The notes beneath the pieces were generated by a model. It did no database searches. It saw nothing but the letters and a program-made list of their open reading frames with translations, and was not told where the DNA came from. Both the position numbers and the translations under genes were made by a program. From the NCBI GenBank assembly GCA_026400845.1, contig JAPLOH010000093.1, positions 1-33,797 on the forward strand: a DNA stretch of 33,797 nt, given 5' to 3'. Of the stretch, positions 8,047 to 16,408 are shown piece by piece. Numbering within the stretch: position 1 is the first letter of the stretch; each line of letters opens with the position of its first letter. This DNA is from Alphaproteobacteria bacterium. GTDB taxonomy: Bacteria; Pseudomonadota; Alphaproteobacteria; Acetobacterales; Acetobacteraceae.

Positions 8047-9240
8047 TCAGGCGATTTCGGCGAGATACCAGTCGAGATAGCGCTGCTCATTGGCTTCCAT
8101 CGGCGCGAGCGGGCCGGGTTCGTAGAAGCGCGAGCGGACACCCTTGGCGGTATGCTCGATGATGCGCTTGTCGGCGTCCGAGGTGATCCGCCACAGCCAG
8201 GTGAGCGTCTCCATGTCGAAATCCCGCCCTGGCTCGGCGTCCCCACGCACCAGCCACAGCAGCTCCATATCGCACTTGTCGAGCCCGCGCGGCATGAAGC
8301 GGTAGATCACCCCGTGATCGGCGTAGGCGACCAGAAAGCTGGCAGGTCCGAGATGGACCGACGTCACGCCGCCGTCATAGCCGCTGAACTTGCCCATCAG
8401 CGGGGCGACCGGCGATCCGTCGGGCGAGCCGGTCTGCACGCCGTCGTAGAGGGCGTAGCGAAAGCAGTCGATCGCCTCCTCGCCCTCCGCCGAGGACCAA
8501 TGGGTGAGCGTCGCGACCTCGATGCCGAGCGCCTTGGTGCGCGCCTCCATCGCCGCGTTGAGCTTGGCGATGCGCGGCGCGGGTTGTTCGAGGGCGTGCA
8601 GTTTGGAGTATTCCGGATGGCTCGGGCTGCAATGGTAGCATTCGACGTAGTTCTCGACGGCGAGTTTCCAGTTGGCATCGAGCGGATAGGACTCGCGATG
8701 AACCACTTTCGCCGCGGCCCAGCCATAGGCGCCGAGTGCGCCACGCAGTGTCGTCTCGACATGGCCGAAATCCAGCGGTTCGGCCGCGAAGCTGATGAAC
8801 AGCACCCCCTCCACCTCGCGGCAATGGATTTGGCGCAACCCGTGGCTGCCGCGGTCGAACTCGGCCGGCATGTGGCGGGCGGAATCGAGGCTGCCGTCGA
8901 GCCCGTAGGTCCAGCCGTGATAGGGGCAGGCGAACAATGCGGTGTTGCCCGACTTCGCAGGGCAGACCTCGGCCCCGCGGTGGCGGCAGAGGTTCAGCAT
9001 GGCGCGGATCACCTTGTCCTTGCCGCGCACGATGAGCACCGATTCGTCGCCATAGTCGGTGGTGAAAAAATCACCCACGTCAGCCACCTGGCTGGCATGG
9101 CCGACGCACAGCCAATGGCGCAGGAACATCCGCTCGATGTCGCGCCCATAGACCGCGGGGTCGGCATAGAAGCCGCGCAATAGCGCCATCCCCTTCTGCT
9201 GGGCGGCGAGCAGGGCTGAGACGTCGGGCGGTGCAGGCAT
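8047..9240 (-). CDS. Rieske non-heme iron oxygenase, alpha subunit
   Basis: 397 residues. The Rieske [2Fe-2S] ligands are Cys85, His87, Cys105 and His108 (CRH...CPYH). The mononuclear iron site follows with His203 and His208 in ENYVECYHCSPSH. The arrangement is that of the choline/glycine-betaine monooxygenase and carnitine-oxygenase branch, enzymes that hydroxylate or demethylate quaternary amines, but the sequence alone does not fix the substrate. I chose ATG 9240, with GAGGA 7 bases upstream, over an in-frame extension to 9477 that would run into the divergent aldolase gene. No reductase partner is encoded nearby, so electrons must come from elsewhere. It leads the two-gene unit with the CoA-transferase. 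Confidence 0.93.
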   Translation of the reverse strand: MPAPPDVSALLAAQQKGMALLRGFYADPAVYGRDIERMFLRHWLCVGHASQVADVGDFFTTDYGDESVLIVRGKDKVIRAMLNLCRHRGAEVCPAKSGNTALFACPYHGWTYGLDGSLDSARHMPAEFDRGSHGLRQIHCREVEGVLFISFAAEPLDFGHVETTLRGALGAYGWAAAKVVHRESYPLDANWKLAVENYVECYHCSPSHPEYSKLHALEQPAPRIAKLNAAMEARTKALGIEVATLTHWSSAEGEEAIDCFRYALYDGVQTGSPDGSPVAPLMGKFSGYDGGVTSVHLGPASFLVAYADHGVIYRFMPRGLDKCDMELLWLVRGDAEPGRDFDMETLTWLWRITSDADKRIIEHTAKGVRSRFYEPGPLAPMEANEQRYLDWYLAEIA

Positions 9241-9358
9241 GGCGGTCCTCGTGGTGCTTCGGCGCGAGACTAGCACGCCCGGCGGGCGGTGAAATCCGGT
9301 CCCCTGTTCCGGTCCACGCCATTCCATGGCACCATCCCCACAGCAGGAGGGCACCGCC

Positions 9359-10120
9359 ATGGACGGAATGACACAATCGCGCCGCAACATCAGTGACATC
9401 GAGTGGCAGCTGCGGGTGGATCTCGCCGCATGTTTCCGCCTCGCCGTCGAATTCGGCTGGCATGAGGCGATCGCCAATCATTTCTCCGTGGCCCTGCCAG
9501 GCCCCGGCAACAAGTTCCTCATCAACCCGAAATGGCGGCATTTCTCGCTGATCAAGGCGAGCGAGCTGCTGCTGCTCGACGCCGATGACCCCGAGACGAT
9601 GAACCGGCCGGATGCGCCGGACGCCGCGGCCTGGTCGATCCATGGCCGCATGCATGCGATGGTGCCGCAGGCCCGCTGCATCCTGCATGTCCATTCCGCC
9701 TACGCCACCGCGATGGCCTCGCTGGTGGACCCCACCGTGCTGCCGATCGAGCAGAACACCGCGCGCTACTACAACCGCATCGCCTATGATCTCGACTACG
9801 GCGGCATCGCCGATGACGTGGCGGAGGGCGAGCGCGTGGCGCACGGCATCGGCCAGCACACCCGCATGATGATGGGCAATCACGGCGTACTCGTCGTCGG
9901 CGCCACCCCGGCCGCCGCCTTCGACGATCTCTACTACCTCGAACGCGCCTGCCAGACCCTGGTGCTCGCCCGCTCCACCGGCCAGCCCCTCGCCGTGATG
10001 TCCGACGACCTCGCCGAGCGCACCGCCAAGGGCTGGGAGGCTTATGGGGGCGCGGACGTGGCGCATTTCGAGCAGATGAAGCAGGTGCTCGACCGCAAAG
10101 ACCCCTCCTACGCGGAATAG
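9359..10120 (+). CDS. Class II aldolase/adducin-family protein
   Basis: 253 residues, first gene of a seven-gene rightward operon. Zinc-ligand histidines are visible at 110 and 112 (LHVHSAY) and 175 (GNHGVLV), so metal binding looks intact. The catalytic glutamate of fuculose-phosphate aldolase, which lies four residues before a conserved His in that family (EWRFH), aligns here with Ala91 (AWSIH). The protein may therefore not be a true retro-aldolase; other members act as epimerases, decarboxylases or dehydratases, or are uncharacterised. ATG 9359 was chosen because AGGAGG at 9345-9350 is ideally spaced. The 118 bases to the divergent Rieske gene must hold the promoters of both units. Confidence 0.88.
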   Translation: MDGMTQSRRNISDIEWQLRVDLAACFRLAVEFGWHEAIANHFSVALPGPGNKFLINPKWRHFSLIKASELLLLDADDPETMNRPDAPDAAAWSIHGRMHAMVPQARCILHVHSAYATAMASLVDPTVLPIEQNTARYYNRIAYDLDYGGIADDVAEGERVAHGIGQHTRMMMGNHGVLVVGATPAAAFDDLYYLERACQTLVLARSTGQPLAVMSDDLAERTAKGWEAYGGADVAHFEQMKQVLDRKDPSYAE

Positions 10121-10125
10121 CCCTG

Positions 10126-11277
10126 ATGGATTTCGGCCTCACGCCCGAGCAGGATCTCGTGGTGCGCACGGTGCGCGACTTCGTGGAGCGCGAGCTGTAT
10201 CCGCTCGAAGCCGAAGTGGAACGCTCAGGCGAGGTGCCGCTGGAGATCGGCCGCGAAATCCAGCGCAAGGTGATCGAGCTCGGCTTTCATGCGCCCAACA
10301 TCCCCGCCGAATACGGCGGCGGCGGGCTCGACCATCAGACCTTCACTTTGCTGGAGCGCGAACTCGGCCGCGCCTCCATGGCCCTCACCGTCTGGTGGGG
10401 TCGCCCCTCCAACATCCTCTGCGCGGGGAATGCCGAGCAGCGCGAGCGCTACCTCCTGCCCTCCGTGCGCGGCGAGAAGATCGACGCACTCGCCATGACC
10501 GAACCCGGCGCCGGCTCGGACCTCCGCGGCATGAAAACCTTCGCCCGGCGTGACGGCACGGACTGGGTGCTCAACGGCAGCAAGCACTTCATCAGCCACG
10601 CCGATATCGCCGATTTCGTCATCGTCTTTGTCGCCACCGGCGAGGATGCGCCGGGCCGCAAACGCATCTCCTCCTTCCTGGTCGATCGCGGCACGCCCGG
10701 CTTCGAAATCCGCAAGGGCTATCGATCCGTCTCCCATCGCGGCTACAACAACTGCATCCTCACCTTCGACGACTGCCGCCTGCCTGCCGCGCAAATGCTG
10801 GGCGAGGAAGGCCAGGGCTTCACCATCGTGAACACCTGGCTCGCCGCCACCCGCCTCACAGTGGCCGCCATGGCCGTCGGCCGCGCCCGCCGCGCCTTCG
10901 ATCTCGCCCTCGCCCATGCCGCCCAACGCGAACAATTCGGCGAGAAAATCGGCCGCTACCAGGGCGTCTCCTTCCAACTCGCCGACAGCATCACCGAGAT
11001 TGACGCCGCCGATCTCCTCACCCTCATGGCCGCCTGGCGGCTCGACCAGGGCCTGCCGGCCAACCGCGAAATCTCGGAAGCCAAAGTCTACGCCACCGAA
11101 ATGCTCGCCCGCGTCACCGACCGCGCCATCCAAATCCACGGCGGCATGGGGCTGATGGACGACCTCCCCCTCGAACGCTTCTGGCGCGATGCCCGCGTCG
11201 AACGCATCTGGGACGGCACCAGCGAAATCCAGCGGCATATCATTTCGCGGGAACTCCTGCGCCCGCTGGGGTCATGA
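10126..11277 (+). CDS. Acyl-CoA dehydrogenase
   Basis: 383-residue FAD enzyme that makes an alpha-beta double bond in an acyl-CoA. The FAD/substrate motif AMTEPGAGSD is at 123-132, and HGGMGLMDDLPLERFWRDARVERIWDGTSEIQ closes the C-terminal helix bundle (written here as the conserved HGGMG, ERFWRDARV and WDGTSEIQ blocks). The catalytic glutamate of medium-chain enzymes sits in YEGT; here the residue is Asp363 (WDGT). The alternative position used by isovaleryl-CoA dehydrogenase is Thr242 rather than Glu. So the base appears to be an aspartate, or another residue serves. It starts 5 bases after the aldolase gene and ends in a 4-base ATGA overlap with the next gene, a clear operon. Confidence 0.93.
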   Translation: MDFGLTPEQDLVVRTVRDFVERELYPLEAEVERSGEVPLEIGREIQRKVIELGFHAPNIPAEYGGGGLDHQTFTLLERELGRASMALTVWWGRPSNILCAGNAEQRERYLLPSVRGEKIDALAMTEPGAGSDLRGMKTFARRDGTDWVLNGSKHFISHADIADFVIVFVATGEDAPGRKRISSFLVDRGTPGFEIRKGYRSVSHRGYNNCILTFDDCRLPAAQMLGEEGQGFTIVNTWLAATRLTVAAMAVGRARRAFDLALAHAAQREQFGEKIGRYQGVSFQLADSITEIDAADLLTLMAAWRLDQGLPANREISEAKVYATEMLARVTDRAIQIHGGMGLMDDLPLERFWRDARVERIWDGTSEIQRHIISRELLRPLGS

Positions 11278-13313
11278 ACCTGGAGCGGCTGCTGCGGCCG
11301 CGTTCCATCGCGGTGTTCGGCGGCAAGGCGGCGGCGGAGGTGGTGCGGCAGAACGGCTTGATTGGATATGGCGGCGAGGTTTGGCCGGTGCATCCGTCGC
11401 GCGATGAAATGGATGGGAGGCGGGTCTACCGGGGGGTGACTGATCTTCCCGGCATGCCCGATGCAGCGTTCATCGGCCTCAATCGGCATTTGACGCTGGG
11501 CGTGCTCAGGGAGCTGGCGGCGGCGGGATGCGGCGGCGCCGTGGCCTATGCCTCCGGGTTTGCCGAGAGCGGCGAGGCGGGGTTGCAGGCGGAATTCCGC
11601 GCCGCGGCGGGCGATATGCCGGTGCTCGGCCCCAACTGCTACGGCTTCGTGAACTACCTGGATGGCGTTTTGCTCTGGCCGGACCAGCACGGCGGGCGGC
11701 GTGTGGCGCGCGGGGTGGCGGTGATCACCCAGTCCGGCAATATCGGCGTCAACCTCACCATGCATCGCCGCGCTTTGCCGCTGGCCTGCCTGATCACGCT
11801 GGGCAACCAGGCGGTCGTCGGCATGTCCGCGGTGATCGCGGCGCTGCTGGAGGACCCAAGGATCACCGCGATCGGCCTGCATATCGAGGGGATCGACGAT
11901 GCGGCGGCGTGTGCCGCTGCGGCAATCGCGGCGCAGGCGCGCGGGGTGCCGATCGTGGCGCTGAAAACCGGCGGCTCGGCGGCCGGCGCGGTTTTGACGG
12001 CGAGCCACACCGCCTCGCTGGCCGGTGGCGATGCGCCGACGCAGGCGTTTCTGCGCCGGCTCGGGGTGGCGCAGGTCGGCAGCGTGCCGGCGCTGCTGGA
12101 AACATTGACGGTGCTGCATGTCGCAGGCCCCCTGCGCAGCCGGGATATCGCCTCGATGAGCTGCTCCGGCGGCGAGGCGGCCCTGGTGGCCGACCGCGCC
12201 GAGGGCAGCGGGCTCACCTTCCGCCCCCTCGATGCGGCGTCCCATGTCGCGGTCGCGGCCACCCTGCCGGCGCTGGTGACGGTGAGCAATCCGCTGGACT
12301 ACCACACTTTTTCCTGGGCCAACGGCCCGGCGCTGACCGCGACCTTCGGCGCGATGATGCAGGCGGGTTTCGGGATGACGGCGCTGATCCTGGATTTTCC
12401 ACGCGAAGACCGCTGCGACGGCACCGACTGGGCGATCGCCGCCGATGCCATGGTCGCCGCCCATGCCGCGACCGGCGCGCCCGCGGCGGTGATCGCGACC
12501 CTGCCCGAGGCGATGCCGGAAGCGCGCGCTTTGGCGCTGGCCGATTCCGGCGTGGTGCCGCTCTGCGGGCTCGACGAGGCGCTCGCGGCGCTCCGGGCGG
12601 CCGCCGAGATTGGGGAAGCGATCGAACGCCCGGCGCCGCTCGCATCGGCAGCGCCGGTGGGCGAGGCGCACAGCCTGGGCGAATGGCGCGGCAAGCGCAC
12701 GCTGGCCGGCCACGGGCTCGCGGTGCCCGAGGGCCGCCTGGTGGTATCCCCGGCCGAGGCGGTGCTGGCGGCCGAGGCGCTCGGCTTCCCGGTCGCGATG
12801 AAAACCGGCGCGACCCACATCCTGCACAAAACCGAAGTCGGCGGCGTCCGCCTCGGGCTCGACAGCGCGGACGCGGTGATGGCCGCCGCCGAGGCGATGG
12901 CAGCTTTCGGCGGCCCGCTGATCGTCGAGCGCATGGTGGAGGACGCGGTGGCCGAGGTGATCATCGGTGTCGCGCGGGACCCGGTGGTCGGGCTCTATTT
13001 GCTGCTCGGCTCCGGCGGCGTGCTGGCCGAGTTGGTGGGGGATACCGCGGTGCTGTGCATGCCGGCCGAGGCGGAGGAGATCGAAGACGCGCTGCGCTCC
13101 CTGCGCGTCGGGCGGCTGCTGGCCGGGTTCCGCGGCAAGCCCGCCGGCGACGTCGGTGCGGCGGTGGCCGCTGTGCTGGCGGTGCAACGCTTCGCCATCG
13201 CGCAGGCGGATGCGTTGCTGGAGATGGAAATCAACCCGCTGATGGTTCGCCCCGACGGGCGCGGCGCGGTCGCCGCCGACGTGGTGATCCGCATGACGAG
13301 GAAGCGCGCATGA
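11274..13313 (+). CDS. NDP-forming acyl-CoA synthetase (acetate-CoA ligase family), fused subunits
   Basis: 679 residues. Domains in order: CoA-binding Rossmann domain (about 2-130, starting LLRPRSIAVFGG), succinyl-CoA-ligase-like domains (about 145-440, with ITQSGNIG), and an ATP-grasp domain (about 465-675). The phosphorylated histidine is probably His245 in ASHTASLAG. The enzyme interconverts an acyl-CoA plus ADP and phosphate with the free acid, CoA and ATP. This is the single-chain alpha-beta fusion seen in many bacteria. It overlaps the dehydrogenase before it and the hydratase after it by 4 bases each. It could charge the pathway's acid with CoA, or recover ATP at the end. Confidence 0.93.
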   Translation: MNLERLLRPRSIAVFGGKAAAEVVRQNGLIGYGGEVWPVHPSRDEMDGRRVYRGVTDLPGMPDAAFIGLNRHLTLGVLRELAAAGCGGAVAYASGFAESGEAGLQAEFRAAAGDMPVLGPNCYGFVNYLDGVLLWPDQHGGRRVARGVAVITQSGNIGVNLTMHRRALPLACLITLGNQAVVGMSAVIAALLEDPRITAIGLHIEGIDDAAACAAAAIAAQARGVPIVALKTGGSAAGAVLTASHTASLAGGDAPTQAFLRRLGVAQVGSVPALLETLTVLHVAGPLRSRDIASMSCSGGEAALVADRAEGSGLTFRPLDAASHVAVAATLPALVTVSNPLDYHTFSWANGPALTATFGAMMQAGFGMTALILDFPREDRCDGTDWAIAADAMVAAHAATGAPAAVIATLPEAMPEARALALADSGVVPLCGLDEALAALRAAAEIGEAIERPAPLASAAPVGEAHSLGEWRGKRTLAGHGLAVPEGRLVVSPAEAVLAAEALGFPVAMKTGATHILHKTEVGGVRLGLDSADAVMAAAEAMAAFGGPLIVERMVEDAVAEVIIGVARDPVVGLYLLLGSGGVLAELVGDTAVLCMPAEAEEIEDALRSLRVGRLLAGFRGKPAGDVGAAVAAVLAVQRFAIAQADALLEMEINPLMVRPDGRGAVAADVVIRMTRKRA

Positions 13314-14095
13314 GCGAGCCGCCATTCCTTCTCCACCGCGATGGCGCGGTGCTCGAAGTGCTGCTGAACCGCCCCAAAGCCAACGCGATCGACGCCGCCA
13401 CCAGCCGGCAACTCGGCGCGGTATTCGCCGATTTCCGCGATGACCCGACGCTGCGGGTGGCGATCCTCGGTTCGGCGCTGGAGCGGTTCTTCTCCGCGGG
13501 GTGGGACCTCAATGCCGCTGCCCTGGGCGAGCCGCCGGATGCCGATTACGGCGTCGGCGGCTTCGGCGGATTGCAGACGCTGCCGGGCCTCAACAAGCCG
13601 GTGATCGCGGCGGTGGGCGGCATCGCCGTCGGCGGCGGGTTCGAGATCGCGCTGTCCGCCGATCTCATCATCGCCTCTGAGACCGCCCGTTTTGCCCTGC
13701 CGGAAATCCGCTCCGGCACCATCGCCGACGCCGCCACGCTGAAACTGCCGCGCCGCATCCCCTACCACGTCGCTATGGAGCTGCTGTTCACCGGCCGCTG
13801 GATGGAGGCGGCGGAGGCCAAGCACTGGGGCCTGGTGAATGACGTCGTCCCCCCCGCGGCGCTGATGGATCGCGCCCGTTCGCTGGCCGCCCAGCTCGCC
13901 GCCGGGCCGCCACTGGTGTTCGCCGCCATCAAGGAGGTGGCGCGCGAGAGCGAGGGGGTTCCGTTCCACGATGCGCTGGCCCACATCAACGCCCGCGGTT
14001 TCCCCAGCATCGCCACACTCTATGCGAGCGAGGATCAACTCGAAGGCGCCCGGGCTTTCGCCGAGAAGCGGGCGCCGGTATGGAAGGGGCGTTGA
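13310..14095 (+). CDS. Enoyl-CoA hydratase/isomerase family, CaiD-like
   Basis: 261 residues, the same length as E. coli carnitinyl-CoA dehydratase CaiD, and by eye closely similar through the core: FSAGWDLNAAALGE, GGFGGLQ, LNKPVIAAV, GGGFEIALSADLI and the C-terminal FAEKRAPVWKGR. Both crotonase-type glutamates appear present, one in GGGFE and one in LPEIRSG. The oxyanion hole is formed by the FSAGWD and GGIAVGGG loops. CaiD hydrates crotonobetainyl-CoA to carnitinyl-CoA; here the substrate may be that or another branched or polar enoyl-CoA. It starts inside the stop of the synthetase gene (ATGA) and lies 19 bases before the alcohol dehydrogenase. The family is sure; the CaiD role is inference. 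Confidence 0.92.
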   Translation: MSEPPFLLHRDGAVLEVLLNRPKANAIDAATSRQLGAVFADFRDDPTLRVAILGSALERFFSAGWDLNAAALGEPPDADYGVGGFGGLQTLPGLNKPVIAAVGGIAVGGGFEIALSADLIIASETARFALPEIRSGTIADAATLKLPRRIPYHVAMELLFTGRWMEAAEAKHWGLVNDVVPPAALMDRARSLAAQLAAGPPLVFAAIKEVARESEGVPFHDALAHINARGFPSIATLYASEDQLEGARAFAEKRAPVWKGR

Positions 14096-14114
14096 ACTTG
14101 GGGGAAGCATCACC

Positions 14115-15197
14115 GTGAAAGCCGCCGTCTGCCGGGAATTCGGCCAGCCCCTCGTGATCGAAGAGATCGAGCTCGCGCCGCCCCAGGCCGGCGAAATCAA
14201 GGTGAAGCTCGCCGCCACCGCGATCTGCCACAGCGACATCTTCTACGCCCAGGGCGCCTGGGGCGGCAGCCTGCCGGCCGTGTTCGGCCATGAGGCGGCG
14301 GGGGTGGTGGTCGAGGCCGGCGCCGGCGTCTCCCATGTCGCCGTCGGTGACCATGTGGTGGTGACGCTGATCCGCTTCTGCGGTACCTGCCCCGCCTGCG
14401 CCGAGGGCGGCCAGGTGTTCTGTGAGGCGGTCTTCCCGCTCGACGCGCAATCCCCGCTGAGCAAGGGGGGCGAGCGCCTGGTGCACGGGCTGCGCACCGG
14501 CGCCTTCGCGGAATACGTCGTCGTCGAGGCCTCGCAGGCGGTGGCGATCGACAAGGATGTGCCGTTCGACAGCGCGTCGCTGATCGCCTGCGGCGTCATC
14601 ACCGGCATGGGCGCGGTGATCAACACCGCCGGCGTCACGGCCGGGAAATCGGTGGTGGTGATCGGTTGCGGCGGCGTCGGGCTCAACTCGGTGCAGGGCG
14701 CCCGGCTGGCCGGCGCCTCGCCGATCGTCGCGGTCGATCTGGCGGACAGCAAACTCGACGCCGCACTGCGCTTCGGCGCCACCCATGTCATCAACGGCGG
14801 ACGGAGTGACGTCTCCGCCGCGCTGCTCGACATCACCGGCGGGCGCAAAGTGGACTATGTGTTCGTCACCGTCGGCGCGCCGAAAGTGGTGGAACAGGCG
14901 ATCGCGCTGATGAAGCGCAACGGCAGCACGGTGATCGTCGGCATGCCGGCCTCGGGCGTGATGGCGAGTTTCGATCCCGGCTGGATCGCCGCCGACGGGC
15001 AGCGCATCATCGGCTCCAAGATGGGTTCATCCCGTATTCGCATCGACATCCCCAAGATCGTCGAACTCTACAAGCAGGGCCGCATCAAGCTCGACGAGCT
15101 GATCAGCGGCCGCTTCCCGCTGTCCGACATCAACGCCGCGATTGCGGGCGTGGTGAAGGGCGAGGCCCTCCGCAACGTGATCGTGTTCCCCCAATGA
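14115..15197 (+). CDS. Zinc-dependent medium-chain alcohol dehydrogenase
   Basis: 360 residues. The catalytic zinc ligands are Cys38, His59 (with Glu60) and Cys159; structural zinc ligands are Cys89, 92, 95 and 103 in CGTCPAC...FC; the NAD(P) loop GCGGVG is at 184-189. The layout is that of class III-like alcohol dehydrogenases that oxidise primary alcohols or hydroxyacyl compounds. I chose GTG 14115, which gives the standard N-terminus VKAAVCREFG and has GGGGGAAG upstream, over an in-frame extension into the hydratase gene. Its stop overlaps the next ATG by 4 bases (ATGA), so it is translationally coupled to the enolase-superfamily gene. Confidence 0.94.
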   Translation: MKAAVCREFGQPLVIEEIELAPPQAGEIKVKLAATAICHSDIFYAQGAWGGSLPAVFGHEAAGVVVEAGAGVSHVAVGDHVVVTLIRFCGTCPACAEGGQVFCEAVFPLDAQSPLSKGGERLVHGLRTGAFAEYVVVEASQAVAIDKDVPFDSASLIACGVITGMGAVINTAGVTAGKSVVVIGCGGVGLNSVQGARLAGASPIVAVDLADSKLDAALRFGATHVINGGRSDVSAALLDITGGRKVDYVFVTVGAPKVVEQAIALMKRNGSTVIVGMPASGVMASFDPGWIAADGQRIIGSKMGSSRIRIDIPKIVELYKQGRIKLDELISGRFPLSDINAAIAGVVKGEALRNVIVFPQ

Positions 15198-16405
15198 AAA
15201 TCCAGTCCCTCAAGACGTTCATCGTCGGCAACCCGCCGCCCTATAACGGCGGCTGGTATTTCATCTTCGTCAAGCTCGTCACCGACAACGGCATCGAGGG
15301 GATCGGCGAGGTCTACTCCGCCTCCTTCTCGCCCGAGGTGGTGGTGAAGATGGTGGAGGATGTCTTCGCCATGCATGTGGAGGGCACGGACCCGTTCCGC
15401 ATCGAGACGTTGTGGCGCAACGTCTATGGCCGTGGCTACTCGATGCGGCCGGACATCTCGCTGATGGGCGTGCTCTCGGGCATCGAGATGGCGCTGTGGG
15501 ACATCAACGGCAAGGCGCTCGGCAAGCCCGTGCACGCCTTGCTCGGCGGCAAGGTGCATGAGCGGCTGCGCAGCTACACCTACATCTACCCGCGCCCGGG
15601 CGAGGGCCACGCCTATTCCGACCCCGCCGTCTACCGGGACCCTGACGCGGCGGCCGAGCGCGCGGTGGAATATGTCGAAATGGGCTTCACCGGCCTGAAG
15701 TTCGACCCCGCCGGCCCTTATTCCACCTTCGATCCGCGCCAGCCCAGCCTCGAGCGCATGGAGCTCTCCGAGGCCTTCTGCAAGCGCCTGCGCGAGGCCG
15801 TCGGCACCAAGGCGGACCTGCTGTTCGGCACCCACGGCCAGTTCACCACCTCCGGCGCCATCCGCCTCGCCCGCAAGCTCGAAGCCTATGACCCGCTGTG
15901 GTTCGAGGAGCCGGTACCGCCGGAAAAGCCGGAGGAAATGGCCATCGTCGCCCGGCAAACCACCATCCCCATCGCCACCGGCGAGCGCCTCACCACAAAG
16001 TACGAATTCGCCCGCGTGCTGGAACTGCGCGCCGCCTCCATCCTGCAAATGGCGCTCGGGCGCGTCGGCGGCATTCTCGAAGCCCGCAAGATCGCCGCCA
16101 TGGCCGAGGCGCATTACGCGCAGGTGGCGCCGCACCTCTATTGCGGGCCGATCGAGGGCGCGGCCAACATCCAGTTCGCCGCCTGCACGCCCAACTTCCT
16201 CATCCTCGAATCGATCGAGCGCTGGGAAGGGTTCCACGCGAAAATCCTCAAGAAGCCGGTGCAGTGGGAGGACGGCTACGTGATCGTCTCCGACGAGCCG
16301 GGCCTCGGCGTGGAACTCGACGAGGAGGTGGCGCTGGCCCACCCCTATACCGACAAGAAGCTGCACCTCGTGCCGGCCTACCGGCCGGTGAACCATCCGG
16401 AGTAA
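15194..16405 (+). CDS. Enolase-superfamily (mandelate racemase/galactonate dehydratase-like) protein with altered active site
   Basis: 403 residues, two domains: an N-terminal capping domain (about 1-125) and a barrel. By eye it aligns well with galactonate dehydratase. Two of three metal ligands are kept, in WFEEP (Glu238/239) and ATGERL (Glu264), and the catalytic-type histidine is His314 (APHLYCGP). The first metal ligand, Asp of the usual DxHG, is Gly212 here (GTHG), though His214 stays. The Asp that normally pairs with the barrel histidine (QPDL) is Ala287 (QMAL). The protein is thus a member of the superfamily whose chemistry cannot be assumed; annotation as galactonate dehydratase would be unsafe. 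Sits in the middle of the operon, after the alcohol dehydrogenase. Confidence 0.9.
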   Translation: MKIQSLKTFIVGNPPPYNGGWYFIFVKLVTDNGIEGIGEVYSASFSPEVVVKMVEDVFAMHVEGTDPFRIETLWRNVYGRGYSMRPDISLMGVLSGIEMALWDINGKALGKPVHALLGGKVHERLRSYTYIYPRPGEGHAYSDPAVYRDPDAAAERAVEYVEMGFTGLKFDPAGPYSTFDPRQPSLERMELSEAFCKRLREAVGTKADLLFGTHGQFTTSGAIRLARKLEAYDPLWFEEPVPPEKPEEMAIVARQTTIPIATGERLTTKYEFARVLELRAASILQMALGRVGGILEARKIAAMAEAHYAQVAPHLYCGPIEGAANIQFAACTPNFLILESIERWEGFHAKILKKPVQWEDGYVIVSDEPGLGVELDEEVALAHPYTDKKLHLVPAYRPVNHPE

Positions 16406-16408
16406 ACC

